A DNA stretch of 64,000 bases from Betaproteobacteria bacterium HGW-Betaproteobacteria-11 (GTDB lineage: Bacteria; Pseudomonadota; Gammaproteobacteria; Burkholderiales; Rhodocyclaceae): assembly GCA_002842395.1 (NCBI GenBank), contig PHCV01000004.1, positions 194,374 to 258,373 on the forward strand, in the 5' to 3' direction. The notes below the pieces were generated by a model. The model was not told the DNA's origin and searched no databases. It was given only the letters and a program-made list of their open reading frames with translations. Position numbers and translations under genes: made by a program. This document shows, one piece after another, positions 50,942 through 60,854 of the stretch (the stretch's first letter is position 1; every line of letters begins with the position of its first letter).

Positions 50942-52363
50942 TCACAAGTTCAAAGGCAGTTTCACCGTGAATTGGCCCCGGCCGATACCCACATCGATCT
51001 GCCCGCCCAACGTTAGCACATGCTCCATGGCAATCGACAAACCCAGCCCCGAGCCCTTGACCACGCCGCCGGCCATCGCCTGCCCCTGGTAGAACGGATC
51101 GAACAGATGCTCCCGCTCGGCGGCGGCGACGCCCGGCCCCTCGTCGCCCACTTCGAGCAGGGCCTGGCTGCCGGTTTTGCGGACGCTCACGCTAACGGTT
51201 CCGCCGTCAGGCGAAAACTTGATGGCGTTGGACAACAAGTTATCGAACACGATCCGAAACCGCTCGCCATCGGTGCACATGACGAAATCATCGAGTTGCA
51301 ACTGCAACTTGACGTCACGCGCCACCATCGCCAGCTTCTGCTTTTCCACCACACCGGCGATGATCTCCCGCGGTTTGAGCGGTTGCAGCTTGAGCGGGAC
51401 CTGCTGGAACTCGGCCTCGCCATGCCGCAGCAGGCTTTCGATCAGACGTTGCAGGTCAAGGCTGTTTTGCCGCAGGATGCGGACAATTTCCCGTTGCTGT
51501 GCGCAGAGCGGGCCGGCCACTTCCTCGGCCAGCAAGTCCGAGCCTTCGCGCAACGCGGTCAGCGGTGTCTTCAGTTCGTGCGAGATGTGGCGCAGGAAAC
51601 GGCTTTTCTGTTCTTCCAGCTGGACCAGGCGCAGACGCAGCCAGTCGAGCTGGCGACCGAGTTGCTCCAGGTCATCCGGACCACTGACTTCGATCCGGGC
51701 ATCGAAACGGCGTTCGCCCAGATCGCGGATACCTTGTTCGAGCTGGGCAATCGGTTTGGCCAGCAAATAGGTAAACCCGGCGACCACAAAAATCGAAAAT
51801 GGCAACAGCATGAAGAGCTGGGCCTTGACGCGCGATTCGGTTTGCTCGGCAAGCGAGCGCAGCGATTCCACCTCGCGATCGATGGCGCCGCTGGAGCGGC
51901 CAAGCAACTGGTGCGCCGAGTCGGCGATGTCGGCGTGGCGCTTCGCCAGCTCCACCGCCAGCGGCGCCTGCATGCCGGCCTCGAGCAGAGCGGCATGGAG
52001 CTGCTGTTCACGCTCGAGCAGGGCATCCAGTTCTGCCTGCATCGGCGTTTCCAGCGGCAACGCATGCAACTGGGCGCCCGCCGCGACGAAACGCTCATGC
52101 AGCACGCGATAGCTGTCCCACAGGGCCGCATCGTGAAGCACCACGCTTTGCTGCGCGGCGCGTTCCAGCGAGCTGGCGGTCTCGCTCAACTCGCGCGTCG
52201 CATGCGAGACCCGCGCGGCGTCATAGACCGCACGCTGGCTTTGCGTGGCCAGTCGTCCAATGGCGACCGTGTCGATCAGCAGGCCGATCACCAGCGGCAA
52301 TACCGCCAGCAGAAAACCTGCCGAGAGCAGTTTGAAGAAGGATTTCGGATAGTGAATGCTCAT
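50942..52363 (-). CDS. glrK: Sensor histidine kinase GlrK (QseE)
   Basis: Membrane kinase, 473 aa. TM1 is ~9-31 and TM2 ~182-203, enclosing a helical periplasmic sensor. A HAMP (~204-250) leads to the H-box with His262 in RHISHELKTPLTALREGSDLL, and the N and G boxes are FDNLLSNAIKFSPDGG, GDEGPGVAAAERE and GSGLGLSIAME. The start at 52363 (MSIHYPKSFFKLL) gives the normal length; the frame is open to 52780 antisense to the cation-efflux gene's end. It is first of the three-gene operon. Confidence 0.92.
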   Translation of the reverse strand: MSIHYPKSFFKLLSAGFLLAVLPLVIGLLIDTVAIGRLATQSQRAVYDAARVSHATRELSETASSLERAAQQSVVLHDAALWDSYRVLHERFVAAGAQLHALPLETPMQAELDALLEREQQLHAALLEAGMQAPLAVELAKRHADIADSAHQLLGRSSGAIDREVESLRSLAEQTESRVKAQLFMLLPFSIFVVAGFTYLLAKPIAQLEQGIRDLGERRFDARIEVSGPDDLEQLGRQLDWLRLRLVQLEEQKSRFLRHISHELKTPLTALREGSDLLAEEVAGPLCAQQREIVRILRQNSLDLQRLIESLLRHGEAEFQQVPLKLQPLKPREIIAGVVEKQKLAMVARDVKLQLQLDDFVMCTDGERFRIVFDNLLSNAIKFSPDGGTVSVSVRKTGSQALLEVGDEGPGVAAAEREHLFDPFYQGQAMAGGVVKGSGLGLSIAMEHVLTLGGQIDVGIGRGQFTVKLPLNL

Positions 52364-52437
52364 GACTACAAGGAACGCAAGAGTCGTTCCCGCCAGGTTC
52401 GCCTCAGTGAATGAACGTCGCCATGGTGATCCCCATC

Positions 52438-53343
52438 TCAGCGCACATCGGGCTCGAAGAACACCCATTGCGCTTGCGGAAACCGTGTCTGCATGCGGGC
52501 TTCGACGGCATTGATGGCGTCGACCAGTTGCATGCCGGTCTGCGTTTCCATATCGCGCATGCGGGCCTTGACCGCAATCACCACTTTCTCGCCCCAGGAC
52601 AGGGTAATCACGTTGAGCACCTGCTCGACTTCCGGCTGGGCGGCGACGAAGGCCTCGATCTCGGTGCGCAGATGCGGTGCGGCCGATTCGCCAACGATCA
52701 AGCCCTTGACTTCGATCATCACGGCGACGGCAATCGCCATCAGCACCACGCCGATGGCCAATGTGCCGAGCGCATCCCATAACGGATTGCCGGTCAGCAC
52801 GCTGGCCGCGACGGCGACAAAGGCCAGCACCAGGCCGATCAGCGCGGCAATATCTTCCCCGGCAACGACCATCAGTTCAGGCTGGCGCGTCTCGCGAAAC
52901 CAGACCAGGAAGGAGCGCCCCTGGGCCACCTCGCGGATTTCCTGCAGCGCACCGCGCAACGACAAGGCTTCGAGCACGACGGCGACGCCGAGCACCCCCA
53001 GCGCGATGCCCGCATTCTCCATCGACTGCGGATGCAGCAGGCGCTCGATGCCTTCATAAACCGAAAACGCACCGCCCATGAAAAACAGCAGCAACGCCAC
53101 GATCATCGACCAGAAATAGCTGACGCGATGATGACCGAGCGGAAAGTCGGCGCTGGCGGGACGCCGCGCCTGACGCATGCCCAGGAGCAGCAACAGCTGA
53201 TTGGCGCAGTCGGCGCTGGAATGAATCGCCTCGGCCAGCAGCGAACCGGAGCCGGTGTAAAACGCGGCGCCGAACTTGGCCAGCGCAATGCCGAAGTTGG
53301 CGCCCAGCGCGTAGAAAATTGCCCGTGTCGAACCGTTGCTCAT
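52438..53343 (-). CDS. Cation diffusion facilitator transporter
   Basis: CDF family exporter of divalent cations, 301 aa. Six TM helices are predicted (e.g. LLLLLGMRQ region, MIVALLLFFMGGAF, ALGVLGVAVVLEALSL). The metal-binding pair appears as AEAIHSSADCANQ (HxxxD) and GEDIAALIGLV (DxxxH-like position with fewer His). A cytoplasmic dimerisation domain with VLNVITLSWGEKVVIAVKAR ends it. The start at 53343 overlaps the UDG stop (ATGA). Which metal is moved is not known. A repeat copy encodes PASADFP in the loop after TM2. Confidence 0.87.
   Translation of the reverse strand: MSNGSTRAIFYALGANFGIALAKFGAAFYTGSGSLLAEAIHSSADCANQLLLLLGMRQARRPASADFPLGHHRVSYFWSMIVALLLFFMGGAFSVYEGIERLLHPQSMENAGIALGVLGVAVVLEALSLRGALQEIREVAQGRSFLVWFRETRQPELMVVAGEDIAALIGLVLAFVAVAASVLTGNPLWDALGTLAIGVVLMAIAVAVMIEVKGLIVGESAAPHLRTEIEAFVAAQPEVEQVLNVITLSWGEKVVIAVKARMRDMETQTGMQLVDAINAVEARMQTRFPQAQWVFFEPDVR
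53143..53166 (+). repeat. Dispersed repeat copy (inside the cation-efflux gene)
   Basis: It reads AAAGTCGGCGCTGGCGGGAC followed by GCCG. A second partial core (AGTCGGCGCTGG) lies 65 bp on at 53208-53219. Confidence 0.72.
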
Positions 53344-54092
53344 GAGGGGTCTTGCAGGTTTTTCATCGTTTGTGTCATGAAGCAGAGATCTTCCCAGGCT
53401 TTCGCCTTGTCCGCCAGATTGCGCAACAGATAGGCCGGATGGTAGGTGACGATCAGCGGGATGCTTTGATACTGATGGAGCCGCCCGCGCGCGGCGGCAA
53501 TCTTGACCTCGACTTGCAGCAGGCTCTGCGCCGCCGGCCGACCGAGGGCGACGATCAACCGGGGCTGGATCAGCTCGATCTGCCGCGCCAGATACGGCCG
53601 GCAGGCGGCGATCTCCTCCGCTTCCGGCGTACGATTCTGCGGTGGCCGGCACTTGACGGCATTGGCGATATACACGTTTTCGCCACGCCGGAGTCCGATC
53701 GCGGCCAGCATGTTGTCGAGCAGCTTGCCGGCCTGGCCGACGAAGGGCTCGCCCTTCTCATCCTCTTCCGCACCCGGTCCTTCGCCGACGAACAACCAGT
53801 CGGCCTGGCGATCGCCGACACCGAGCACCGCCTGTTTGCGTGCGGCAAAAAGTCGGCACTGGCGGCACGCCGCCACGGCGGCTTCGAGCGTCGGCCAATC
53901 CATCGTCGCTACGCTGCCTGCCGGGGCCACGGCAAGGCCGGGCTCCAGGGAGCAAGCCGGCAACGGCGGAACGGACGGCCCATCGCCCCGTTCGATCACG
54001 GTTTCGCCAGCATTCGGCATGGCTGCAGCGCGTTGCCGCAGCTTCCACACCGGGCCGAGACCCAGTTCATGCAGCAGGCGCGTCCTATCCAT
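53340..54092 (-). CDS. Family 4 uracil-DNA glycosylase with [4Fe-4S] cluster
   Basis: Removes uracil from DNA in base-excision repair; 250 aa. Cluster cysteines are CRQC near residue 77 and later Cys in NAVKCRPPQNR and EIAACRPYL. The catalytic motif is VGEGPGAEEDEKGEPFVGQAG, and the second motif is VTYHPAYLLR. A variable N-terminal part of ~60 residues precedes it. The ATG at 54092 overlaps the rimI stop (TGATG). The tsaB-rimI-udg run is a common arrangement. Confidence 0.94.
   Translation of the reverse strand: MDRTRLLHELGLGPVWKLRQRAAAMPNAGETVIERGDGPSVPPLPACSLEPGLAVAPAGSVATMDWPTLEAAVAACRQCRLFAARKQAVLGVGDRQADWLFVGEGPGAEEDEKGEPFVGQAGKLLDNMLAAIGLRRGENVYIANAVKCRPPQNRTPEAEEIAACRPYLARQIELIQPRLIVALGRPAAQSLLQVEVKIAAARGRLHQYQSIPLIVTYHPAYLLRNLADKAKAWEDLCFMTQTMKNLQDPS
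53847..53872 (+). repeat. Dispersed repeat copy (inside the UDG gene)
   Basis: It reads AAAAAGTCGGCACTGGCGGC followed by ACGCCG. On the coding strand it encodes RQCRLF, including both CRQC cluster cysteines' codons in part, and is the third reading frame used by the family. Confidence 0.68.
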
Positions 54093-54571
54093 CACAGGCT
54101 CCGCAGATCATGGGCCAGCACCAGCGCATCTTCGCGCAGCGGCGCGGGATAGTAGTCACGCCGGCGGCCGATTTCACCAAAGCCGAAGCTCGCATACAAG
54201 GCGCGCGCGGCGAGATTGCTTTCACGTACTTCGAGCAGCAGCCGTTCGGCGCCGCGGGTCGCCGCCAGGGTTTGCAGATACCGCAGTAACGAACGCGCAT
54301 AGCCCTGCCGCTGCCATTCACGCCGCACGCCGAGAATGTGCAGATGCGCGTCATCGGGCCCGATTTCCATCACCGCATAGGCACGCAGCGGGTGATCTGC
54401 CGGACTCGCGGCGGGCATGGCCGCGCCATCGAGCATCAGCCAGGCCTCATAGCCAGCGTGCAGGGCATCACGGAAGTTGCCCAGCGTCCATGACGATGGA
54501 TTGAGCACTTGCTCGGCCATGACCACGAGATCGAGATCGTTCGGCGCCATGCGCACGAAACTCAGGCTCAT
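54092..54571 (-). CDS. rimI: Ribosomal-protein-alanine N-acetyltransferase
   Basis: GNAT acetyltransferase of 159 aa acting on ribosomal protein S18. The acetyl-CoA motif is GVRREWQRQGYARSLLRYL, and LLEVRESNLAARALYASFGF is typical of RimI. The start at 54571 overlaps the tsaB stop (ATGA). Confidence 0.93.
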   Translation of the reverse strand: MSLSFVRMAPNDLDLVVMAEQVLNPSSWTLGNFRDALHAGYEAWLMLDGAAMPAASPADHPLRAYAVMEIGPDDAHLHILGVRREWQRQGYARSLLRYLQTLAATRGAERLLLEVRESNLAARALYASFGFGEIGRRRDYYPAPLREDALVLAHDLRSL

Positions 54572-55257
54572 CGCACGCCTCCCCGCGCCAGGCGTTCGGC
54601 GGTGGTGAAGGCCACCTTGTCGCGCACGTAGACCGGCTGCGCCGCGGCTGCCGGCTGCCCTGCGCCACGGGCCAGCAGCGGCGCGGCCAGCCGCGCCACG
54701 GCCGCCGCGGTGGGCAACAGGTCGGCCGCGACGCGCTCGAGGTCGGGCTTGCGCTGACGCAAGATCTCGCCATGAGCGGCAAAGCCGTCCCCTGCCGCGA
54801 TCCCGCCGCAAAAAGTCGGCGCTGGCAGGACGGCGGGCGCGGCGCAACAGGGCGCCATCAGTTCGCTGACCGTCTCGCCGCGCACCGCATACGCCGCGCC
54901 ATAGACTTCGTTCATCCGCGCATCGAGCAGCGTCCATACCTTGCCATCGCCGGCCGCCAGCGCCAGCGCGGCCAGCGTCGACACCGGCACCACCGGCAGA
55001 TCGAGGCCGCAGGCCAGGCCCTGGGTCACGCCACAGGCCAGACGCAGCCCGGTGAAACTGCCGGGGCCGGCGCCGAAGGCGATGCCATCGAGCTGGCGCA
55101 GGCCGAGGCCGGCTGCGGCCAGCAATTCGTGCAGCCAAGGCAGGACGACCTCGGAGCCGCCATTGGGCAGGAAATCGCTCTTTTCGATGACAGCACCATC
55201 CTGCCAGAGGGCGACCGAGAGACGCCGCGTCGCGGTTTCGAAGGCGGCCAGAAGCAT
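54568..55257 (-). CDS. tsaB: tRNA threonylcarbamoyladenosine complex subunit TsaB
   Basis: Partner of TsaD in t6A37 tRNA modification; 229 aa. The ASKHA fold motifs are LLAAFETATRRLSVAL, AFGAGPGSFTGLRL and WTLLDARMNEVYGA. A repeat copy encodes LPAPTFCGG near residue 145, in a loop. tsaB-rimI-udg-CDF overlap by 4 nt each or nearly, a tight operon. Confidence 0.95.
   Translation of the reverse strand: MLLAAFETATRRLSVALWQDGAVIEKSDFLPNGGSEVVLPWLHELLAAAGLGLRQLDGIAFGAGPGSFTGLRLACGVTQGLACGLDLPVVPVSTLAALALAAGDGKVWTLLDARMNEVYGAAYAVRGETVSELMAPCCAAPAVLPAPTFCGGIAAGDGFAAHGEILRQRKPDLERVAADLLPTAAAVARLAAPLLARGAGQPAAAAQPVYVRDKVAFTTAERLARGGVR
54810..54835 (+). repeat. Dispersed repeat copy (inside tsaB)
   Basis: It reads AAAAAGTCGGCGCTGGCAGG followed by ACGGCG. 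On the tsaB strand it encodes PAPTF. Confidence 0.75.
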
Positions 55258-55336
55258 CAGTAGCGAAACCGGAAGCCGCGTCGCGGTTGAACCGCAGCCA
55301 CCTCTTCCCGCAAGAAAGGGGCTGGGGAACAGGCTG

Positions 55337-56191
55337 TCATTTCTTGCCGAGGATGCCGCGCAAACTTTCCTGCAGATCGGCCGGAATCACGATGGTCTTG
55401 GCATTGGGAGAATTCGCCAGCGCTACCATGGCCTCGACATATTTCTGCCCGAGCAGGTAGCGCATCGGCGCGTCCTCGCTACCGACCGCGGCGGCCACGC
55501 GCTTGATCGCCTCGGCGCTGGCTTCGGCCAGCGTCACCTGCGCCTCGGCCTGCAGGCGCGCCGATTGCAGTTGCGCCTCGGCATTGAGAATGGTGGATTG
55601 CTTGGTGCCTTCGGCCTTGGTCACCATCGCCTTGCGCTCGCGCTCGGCGGAGGCCTGGGCCTCCATCGCCTTCTGCATCGAATCGGAAGGGTTGATGTCC
55701 TGAATCTCCACCGACTTCACGGTCAGCCCCCAGTCGATCGCCTCGTCGGCGACGCCTTCACGCAGGCGGGCCTTGATCTTGTCGCGATTGGAGAGCGCCT
55801 CGTCGAGCGTCATCTCGCCGATGATCGAGCGCAGGGTGGTCATGATCATGTTGCGGATCGCCTCGGAGAAATCCGTGACGCCATAAACGGCCTTGATCGG
55901 GTCGGTGACCTTGATGAAGGCGATCGCATTGGTGCGGATCACCGCGTTATCCTTGGTGATGACTTCCTGCTCCTGCACGTCGAGAATGATGTCCTTGGTC
56001 ACCAGCTTGTAGCGCACCTGGTCGAGATAGGGAATCAGGATATTGAGACCGGGGCGCAGCGTGACGTGGTATTTGCCCAGCCGCTCGACGATCCACTCCT
56101 CACCCTGCGGCACGATGCGTACACCCTTGGCGATGGTGACGGCGGCAAAGACAAAAAACGCAATAACCAGAAAACCCAGATCACCCATCAT
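55337..56191 (-). CDS. SPFH/Band 7 membrane protein (stomatin, QmcA-like)
   Basis: The 284-aa protein has an N-terminal TM helix (FLVIAFFVFAAVTIAKGV), the SPFH domain (VPQGEEWIVERLGKYHVTLRPGLN in parts; TDFSEAIRNMIMTTLRSIIGEMTLDE), and an Ala/Glu coiled coil (EAQLQSARLQAEAQVTLAEASAEA). It ends with PADLQESLRGILGKK. SPFH plus NfeD genes, here 7 bp apart, form a conserved pair linked to membrane microdomains. The start at 56191 has GAGGAG upstream. Confidence 0.93.
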   Translation of the reverse strand: MMGDLGFLVIAFFVFAAVTIAKGVRIVPQGEEWIVERLGKYHVTLRPGLNILIPYLDQVRYKLVTKDIILDVQEQEVITKDNAVIRTNAIAFIKVTDPIKAVYGVTDFSEAIRNMIMTTLRSIIGEMTLDEALSNRDKIKARLREGVADEAIDWGLTVKSVEIQDINPSDSMQKAMEAQASAERERKAMVTKAEGTKQSTILNAEAQLQSARLQAEAQVTLAEASAEAIKRVAAAVGSEDAPMRYLLGQKYVEAMVALANSPNAKTIVIPADLQESLRGILGKK

Positions 56192-56198
56192 CTGCTCC

Positions 56199-56636
56199 TC
56201 AACATTTTCCAACCTTCAACAACTGGCCATCCACCGCCAGTACCTTGACCCGCTCCCCGGCGGCAATCGCCTCGTCGGCCAGACACGGCCAGACATCCGA
56301 GCCCAGCACCGGCTTCTGGAAGCGCACCGTGCCTCTGGCAAAGGGTTCGACGGCGTGGGTCAGCACGCCGATCTCGCCCAGCACCTCGTCGGCCTGCCCG
56401 GAGCGGGTCTTGCCCGCGTTGCGAAAAACCTTGAACCACAACACCGTCATGGCCACCGAGGCCAGCGTCCACAGCAGCACCTGCGCGCTGAAGCTCAATC
56501 CCGGTACCAGCAGCAAGACGAGGCCGACCAGCAGGGCGCCGAGTCCGAACCAGATGATGAAAAAGCTGGGCACGGCGATTTCCGCCAGGCCCAGCATCAA
56601 GCCCAACACTACCCAATGCCACCAAAGGAGTTCCAT
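56199..56636 (-). CDS. NfeD family protein
   Basis: The 145-aa short-form NfeD has two or three TM helices (WVVLGLMLGLAEIAVPSFFIIWF, GALLVGLVLLLVPGL, VLLWTLASVAMTVLWF) and a C-terminal OB-fold (GEIGVLTHAVEPFARGTVRFQ, RVKVLAVDGQLLKV). It pairs with the SPFH protein downstream. ppsA lies 3 bp upstream, so the three may share a transcript. Confidence 0.93.
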   Translation of the reverse strand: MELLWWHWVVLGLMLGLAEIAVPSFFIIWFGLGALLVGLVLLLVPGLSFSAQVLLWTLASVAMTVLWFKVFRNAGKTRSGQADEVLGEIGVLTHAVEPFARGTVRFQKPVLGSDVWPCLADEAIAAGERVKVLAVDGQLLKVGKC

Positions 56637-56639
56637 CGC

Positions 56640-59030
56640 TTATTGCTTGTGACTGGCCAGCCGCAACCAGGTGTCGATCACCGTGTCCGGATTCAGCGAG
56701 ATGGTCTGGATGCCTTCGTCCATCAACCACTCGGCGAAGTCGGCGTGGTCCGACGGGCCCTGGCCGCAAATGCCGACGTACTTGCCCAGCCGGTTGCAGG
56801 TGGAGATCGCCATCGACAGCAGCTTCTTCACCGCTGGATCGCGTTCGTCGAAGGCCTGGGCGACCAGGCCGGAATCGCGGTCGAGGCCGAGCGTGAGCTG
56901 GGTGAGATCGTTGGAACCGATCGAGAAGCCGTCGAAATGCTGGAGGAATTCCTCGGCCAGCAGCGCGTTGGAAGGAATCTCGCACATCATGATCAGCTTC
57001 AGTCCATTCTCGCCACGCTTGAGGCCGTGAGAGGCGAGCAGCTCGACGACGCCGCGCCCTTCGGCCACGGTGCGCACGAAGGGCACCATCAGCTGCACGT
57101 TGGTCAGCCCCATCTCGTTACGCACGCGCTTCATGGCGCGGCACTCGAGCTCGAAACAATCGCGGAAGGAATGGGCGACGTAGCGCGAAGCACCGCGGAA
57201 ACCGAGCATCGGGTTTTCTTCTTCCGGCTCGTAGATCTCGCCGCCGAGCAGCTTGCGGTATTCGTTGGACTTGAAGTCGGACAGGCGCACGATCACCGGT
57301 TGCGGGTAAAACGCGGCGGCAATGGTGGCCACGCCTTCGGCCAGCTTCTCGACAAAGAACGTCTCCGGCGAAGCGTAGCCACGCGCCCGGCGCTTGATCT
57401 CGTCACGCAGCGAGGCCGGCACCTGATCGATCTCGAGGATGGCCTTGGGATGGATGCCGATCATGTTGTTGATGACGAATTCGAGCCGCGCCAGTCCCAC
57501 GCCGCCATTCGGAATCTGCGCGAACTCGAAGGCCAGCTCGGGGTTACCTACATTCATCATGATCTTGACCGGCAGCGCGGGCAGGTTGCCGATGTTCTGC
57601 GTCGTGACTTCGAAATCCAGCAGGCCGCGATAGACATAGCCCGTGTCGCCCTCGGCGCAGGAAACGGTGACTTTTTCCCCCTCCGCCAGCGTGCTGGTGG
57701 CATTGCCGCAGCCGACGATGGCCGGAATGCCCAGTTCGCGCGCAATGATGGCGGCATGACAGGTACGGCCGCCGCGATTGGTGACGATGGCGGCGGCACG
57801 TTTCATCACCGGTTCCCAGTTGGGGTCGGTCATGTCGGCGACCAGCACGTCGCCGGGTTGTACACGATTCATTTCGGAAGGATCGCTGACCACGCGCACC
57901 ACACCCGAGCCAACCTTCTGGCCGATGGCGCGGCCGCTGGTGAGCACCTTGCCATGCTGCTTGAGCTTGTATTTTTCGATCACATTGCCGGCTTCCGCGT
58001 CCTGCGACTTCACGGTTTCCGGCCGCGCCTGGAGGATGTAGAGCTTGCCATCGACGCCATCCTTGCCCCATTCGATGTCCATCGGTCGCTGGTAGTGCTG
58101 CTCGATGATCGTCGCATAGCGGGCGAGTTCGAGGATGTCGGCATCGCTGAGGGAGAAACGGTTTCGCTCGGCTTCCGGCACATCGACGGTGATCGTGCTG
58201 CGGCCGGCCTGACGCGATTCGGTGAACACCATCTTGATCAGCTTGCTGCCCATGTTGCGGCGGATGATCGAAGGCTTGCCCTGGGCCAGGGTCGGCTTAT
58301 GCACGTAAAACTCGTCCGGATTGACCGCGCCCTGCACCACGGTTTCACCCAGACCATAGCTGGCGGTGATGAACACCACCTGATCGAAGCCGGATTCGGT
58401 ATCGAGGGTGAACATCACCCCCGAGGCCCCGACGTCGGAGCGCACCATGCGCTGCACGCCGGCCGAGAGGGCCACCTCGCTGTGGGCAAAGCCTTTATGC
58501 ACACGATAGGCGATCGCCCGGTCGTTGTAGAGCGAGGCGAAGACTTCCTTTATCGCATGAAGGATGTTGTCGAAACCGTGAATATTGAGGAAGCTCTCCT
58601 GCTGTCCGGCAAACGAGGCATCCGGCAAGTCTTCCGCCGTGGCCGAGGAACGCACGGCGAAGGTTGCCTCGGAGCCGCTGTCGGCAATCAGTTTTTCATA
58701 TTCGGTATGAATCTCCGCCTCGAGTTGCGGTGGAAACGGGATATCCACCACCCATTGCCGGATTTGCGCCCCGGTCCTGGCCAGTTGGTCGACATCATCC
58801 ACGTCCAGTGCGTCGAGCGCCGCATTGATGCGGACGGCCAGACCCTGATGGGCAAGGAATTCACGATAGGCCATCGCCGTCGTGGCGAAACCACCGGGAA
58901 CACGGACATGCGAGGCCGTGAGCTGGCTGATCATTTCGCCCAACGAAGCATTCTTGCCGCCGACGTCGCCGACGTCGGTCATGCGCAGATGGTCGAAAGC
59001 GATGGCATAGCGTTGTTCGAGCGCGGACAT
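56640..59030 (-). CDS. ppsA: Phosphoenolpyruvate synthase
   Basis: Converts pyruvate and ATP to PEP for gluconeogenesis; 796 aa. The N-terminal ATP-grasp domain ([56 protein letters not shown]) is followed by the swivelling domain with the phospho-histidine [21 protein letters not shown] and a PEP/pyruvate barrel with [18 protein letters not shown] and CGQGPSD. It diverges from ppsR across an 86-bp gap with both promoters. Confidence 0.97.
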   Translation of the reverse strand: MSALEQRYAIAFDHLRMTDVGDVGGKNASLGEMISQLTASHVRVPGGFATTAMAYREFLAHQGLAVRINAALDALDVDDVDQLARTGAQIRQWVVDIPFPPQLEAEIHTEYEKLIADSGSEATFAVRSSATAEDLPDASFAGQQESFLNIHGFDNILHAIKEVFASLYNDRAIAYRVHKGFAHSEVALSAGVQRMVRSDVGASGVMFTLDTESGFDQVVFITASYGLGETVVQGAVNPDEFYVHKPTLAQGKPSIIRRNMGSKLIKMVFTESRQAGRSTITVDVPEAERNRFSLSDADILELARYATIIEQHYQRPMDIEWGKDGVDGKLYILQARPETVKSQDAEAGNVIEKYKLKQHGKVLTSGRAIGQKVGSGVVRVVSDPSEMNRVQPGDVLVADMTDPNWEPVMKRAAAIVTNRGGRTCHAAIIARELGIPAIVGCGNATSTLAEGEKVTVSCAEGDTGYVYRGLLDFEVTTQNIGNLPALPVKIMMNVGNPELAFEFAQIPNGGVGLARLEFVINNMIGIHPKAILEIDQVPASLRDEIKRRARGYASPETFFVEKLAEGVATIAAAFYPQPVIVRLSDFKSNEYRKLLGGEIYEPEEENPMLGFRGASRYVAHSFRDCFELECRAMKRVRNEMGLTNVQLMVPFVRTVAEGRGVVELLASHGLKRGENGLKLIMMCEIPSNALLAEEFLQHFDGFSIGSNDLTQLTLGLDRDSGLVAQAFDERDPAVKKLLSMAISTCNRLGKYVGICGQGPSDHADFAEWLMDEGIQTISLNPDTVIDTWLRLASHKQ

Positions 59031-59116
59031 GCAAATTCCTTCAGCGAAAAGTGAAAAAGGCAGAAGGTGCTATTTTATCGCCTTTGCGACACCGCATTCC
59101 CAGTTGAACCAAGATT

Positions 59117-59950
59117 ATGACCACGCCCGTCCAGCACACCGTGTTTTTCATTTCCGATGGCACCGGCATTACCGCCGAAACGCTCGGCCATAGCCTGCTT
59201 TCCCAGTTCGAAGGCGCTCCCCATGCGCAGGTGCGGATGCCCTTTATCGATACGCCGGACAAGGTGCGCAACTGCGTTGCGCAAATCAGCGCAGCCAGGG
59301 CGCGCGACGGCACCCGCCCGATCGTCGTCTCGACGCTGGTCAATCCCGAGGCCATACTCCTGCTGCACACCGCCGACGCCCTGATCCTCGATTTTTTCGG
59401 CGCCTTCATCGCTCCGCTGGAAGCCGAGTTCGGCGTCAAGTCCTCGCATACCATCGGCCGCAGCCACAGCCGCGTCAACTCGTCCGCCTATGTTGCCCGC
59501 ATCGAAGCGATCAACTTCACGCTGGCTCATGACGACGGCGTTTCGGATACCGATCTCGACAAGTCCGATGTGATCCTGGTCGGCGTCTCGCGCAGCGGAA
59601 AAACGCCGACCAGTCTTTATCTCGCCCTCCAGTTCGGCATCAAGGCGGCCAACTACCCCCTGATTCCCGAGGACTTCGAGCGCAACCGGCTGCCGAACTC
59701 GCTGGGACAGCATCGGCACAAGCTGTTCGGGCTGACCATCGCCCCCGATCGCCTCGCCTCCATTCGCCGCGAGCGGCGTCCCGACAGCACCTACGCCGCG
59801 CTCGAGAACTGTCGCTGGGAAATCGAACAGGCGCAAAAGCTGATGCGCCGCGAAGGCATCCGCTGGCTCGATTCGACCACCAAATCGATCGAGGAAATCG
59901 GCGCCACCTTGCTGCAGACGATCAAGATCGACCGGCCGTTTTATCCTTGA
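59117..59950 (+). CDS. ppsR: PEP synthase regulatory protein (kinase/pyrophosphorylase)
   Basis: Bifunctional protein that inactivates PpsA by ADP-dependent threonine phosphorylation and reactivates it by phosphorolysis. At 277 aa, it has [20 protein letters not shown], the P-loop [15 protein letters not shown] (~156-170), and [11 protein letters not shown] at the end. It is divergent from its target ppsA, the usual arrangement. Its stop lies in a long inverted repeat. Confidence 0.95.
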   Translation: MTTPVQHTVFFISDGTGITAETLGHSLLSQFEGAPHAQVRMPFIDTPDKVRNCVAQISAARARDGTRPIVVSTLVNPEAILLLHTADALILDFFGAFIAPLEAEFGVKSSHTIGRSHSRVNSSAYVARIEAINFTLAHDDGVSDTDLDKSDVILVGVSRSGKTPTSLYLALQFGIKAANYPLIPEDFERNRLPNSLGQHRHKLFGLTIAPDRLASIRRERRPDSTYAALENCRWEIEQAQKLMRREGIRWLDSTTKSIEEIGATLLQTIKIDRPFYP

Positions 59951-60030
59951 AACCTCGGTTGGACGCGGCTGATGGTGCGTTTGGGCGGCTGATCAAGGAT
60001 GGATAAGCGGTCAACCGAGGTTTCAAGGAT
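59943..60030. repeat. 19-bp perfect inverted repeat between convergent genes
   Basis: Arms 59943-59961 and 60012-60030 (ATCCTTGAAACCTCGGTTG and its exact complement) flank a 50-bp centre that itself has GGCTGATGGTGCG/GGCTGATCAAGG-like direct repetition. It contains the ppsR stop and reaches the stop of the methyltransferase gene, so it could be a two-way terminator; there are no strong T runs. Confidence 0.8.
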
Positions 60031-60845
60031 TATTGACTGCGCAAGAATTTTTCGCCGCAGCGGGTGGCAACACGGCGCTGACGCGCCATTTCAAACAGGC
60101 AGACGGCAGTGGCGGCCACGACGTTGAGCGATTCGGTCGTCGCCGCCAGCGAAATAGTTGCCCGCCGTGCCGCCGCGGCCACCAGTTCCGGCGATAGACC
60201 GGTTCCTTCGCTACCGATCAGCCAGACGATCGGCGCACGCAAGTCGAGGTCGAACAGATCGCTGCCCTGCCCCACCACGGTGGCGATGGTCGTGCGATGA
60301 CACTCGGCGAGCATCGCCGCAAGGTCAACCCGCTCGCGAATCCGCAGCCCGAAGTGCGCGCCCTGCCCGGCTCGCAGCACCCGCGGCGTCCATGCTCCGG
60401 CACAGCCGGTGCCGAGCAGCACGTCATGCACTCCCGCTGCTGCTGCCGTCCGCAGAATGCTACCGACATTGCCCGGGTCCTGCACGACATCGAGGCAGAC
60501 AGCATCGCCCCCGATCGGTTCGACGGATTCTGCCGGGATCGCGATCACCGCAGCGATGCCGACCGGCGTCTCGATGCTGGTCAGCTCGCGGAACAGGCCA
60601 TCGGAGAGTACCAGCGGGTCGCTGCCCGCGCTTTGCAGCAGCGTGGCGACTTCCGGCTTGTCGCGGCCGGATTCGCTGACCAGCAGCTGACGGATGGCGA
60701 TCTCGCGTTCGAGGCAAAGCGCCACCAGATGCACACCATCGACCAGCGCCTCGCCGCGCCGTCGCGGCTCGCGGTGGTCGCCGGCCAGCGTGCGCAACGC
60801 CTTGAACCGCGGATTCTCGTGTGAGCTGATCGGCTTCATCGCCAT
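60030..60845 (-). CDS. TrmH/SpoU-family RNA 2'-O-methyltransferase
   Basis: SPOUT methyltransferase of 271 aa. An N-terminal substrate-binding domain (ISSHENPRFKALRTLAGDHRE, RGEALVDGVHLVALCL) precedes the SPOUT knot: VVQDPGNVGSILRTAAAAGV, VWLIGSEGTGLSPELV and ISLAATTESLNVVAATAV (motifs 1-3). The target, rRNA or tRNA, is unknown. The start is at 60845 or 60839. It lies 9 bp after the membrane-protein gene. Confidence 0.92.
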   Translation of the reverse strand: MAMKPISSHENPRFKALRTLAGDHREPRRRGEALVDGVHLVALCLEREIAIRQLLVSESGRDKPEVATLLQSAGSDPLVLSDGLFRELTSIETPVGIAAVIAIPAESVEPIGGDAVCLDVVQDPGNVGSILRTAAAAGVHDVLLGTGCAGAWTPRVLRAGQGAHFGLRIRERVDLAAMLAECHRTTIATVVGQGSDLFDLDLRAPIVWLIGSEGTGLSPELVAAAARRATISLAATTESLNVVAATAVCLFEMARQRRVATRCGEKFLRSQ

Positions 60846-60854
60846 GTCACGCGC

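Noticed and set aside
56043-59054. A 1003-residue open frame on the plus strand
   Set aside because: It is antisense to ppsA and parts of its neighbours. Long antisense frames are expected in GC-rich genes, and the translation has no family motifs.
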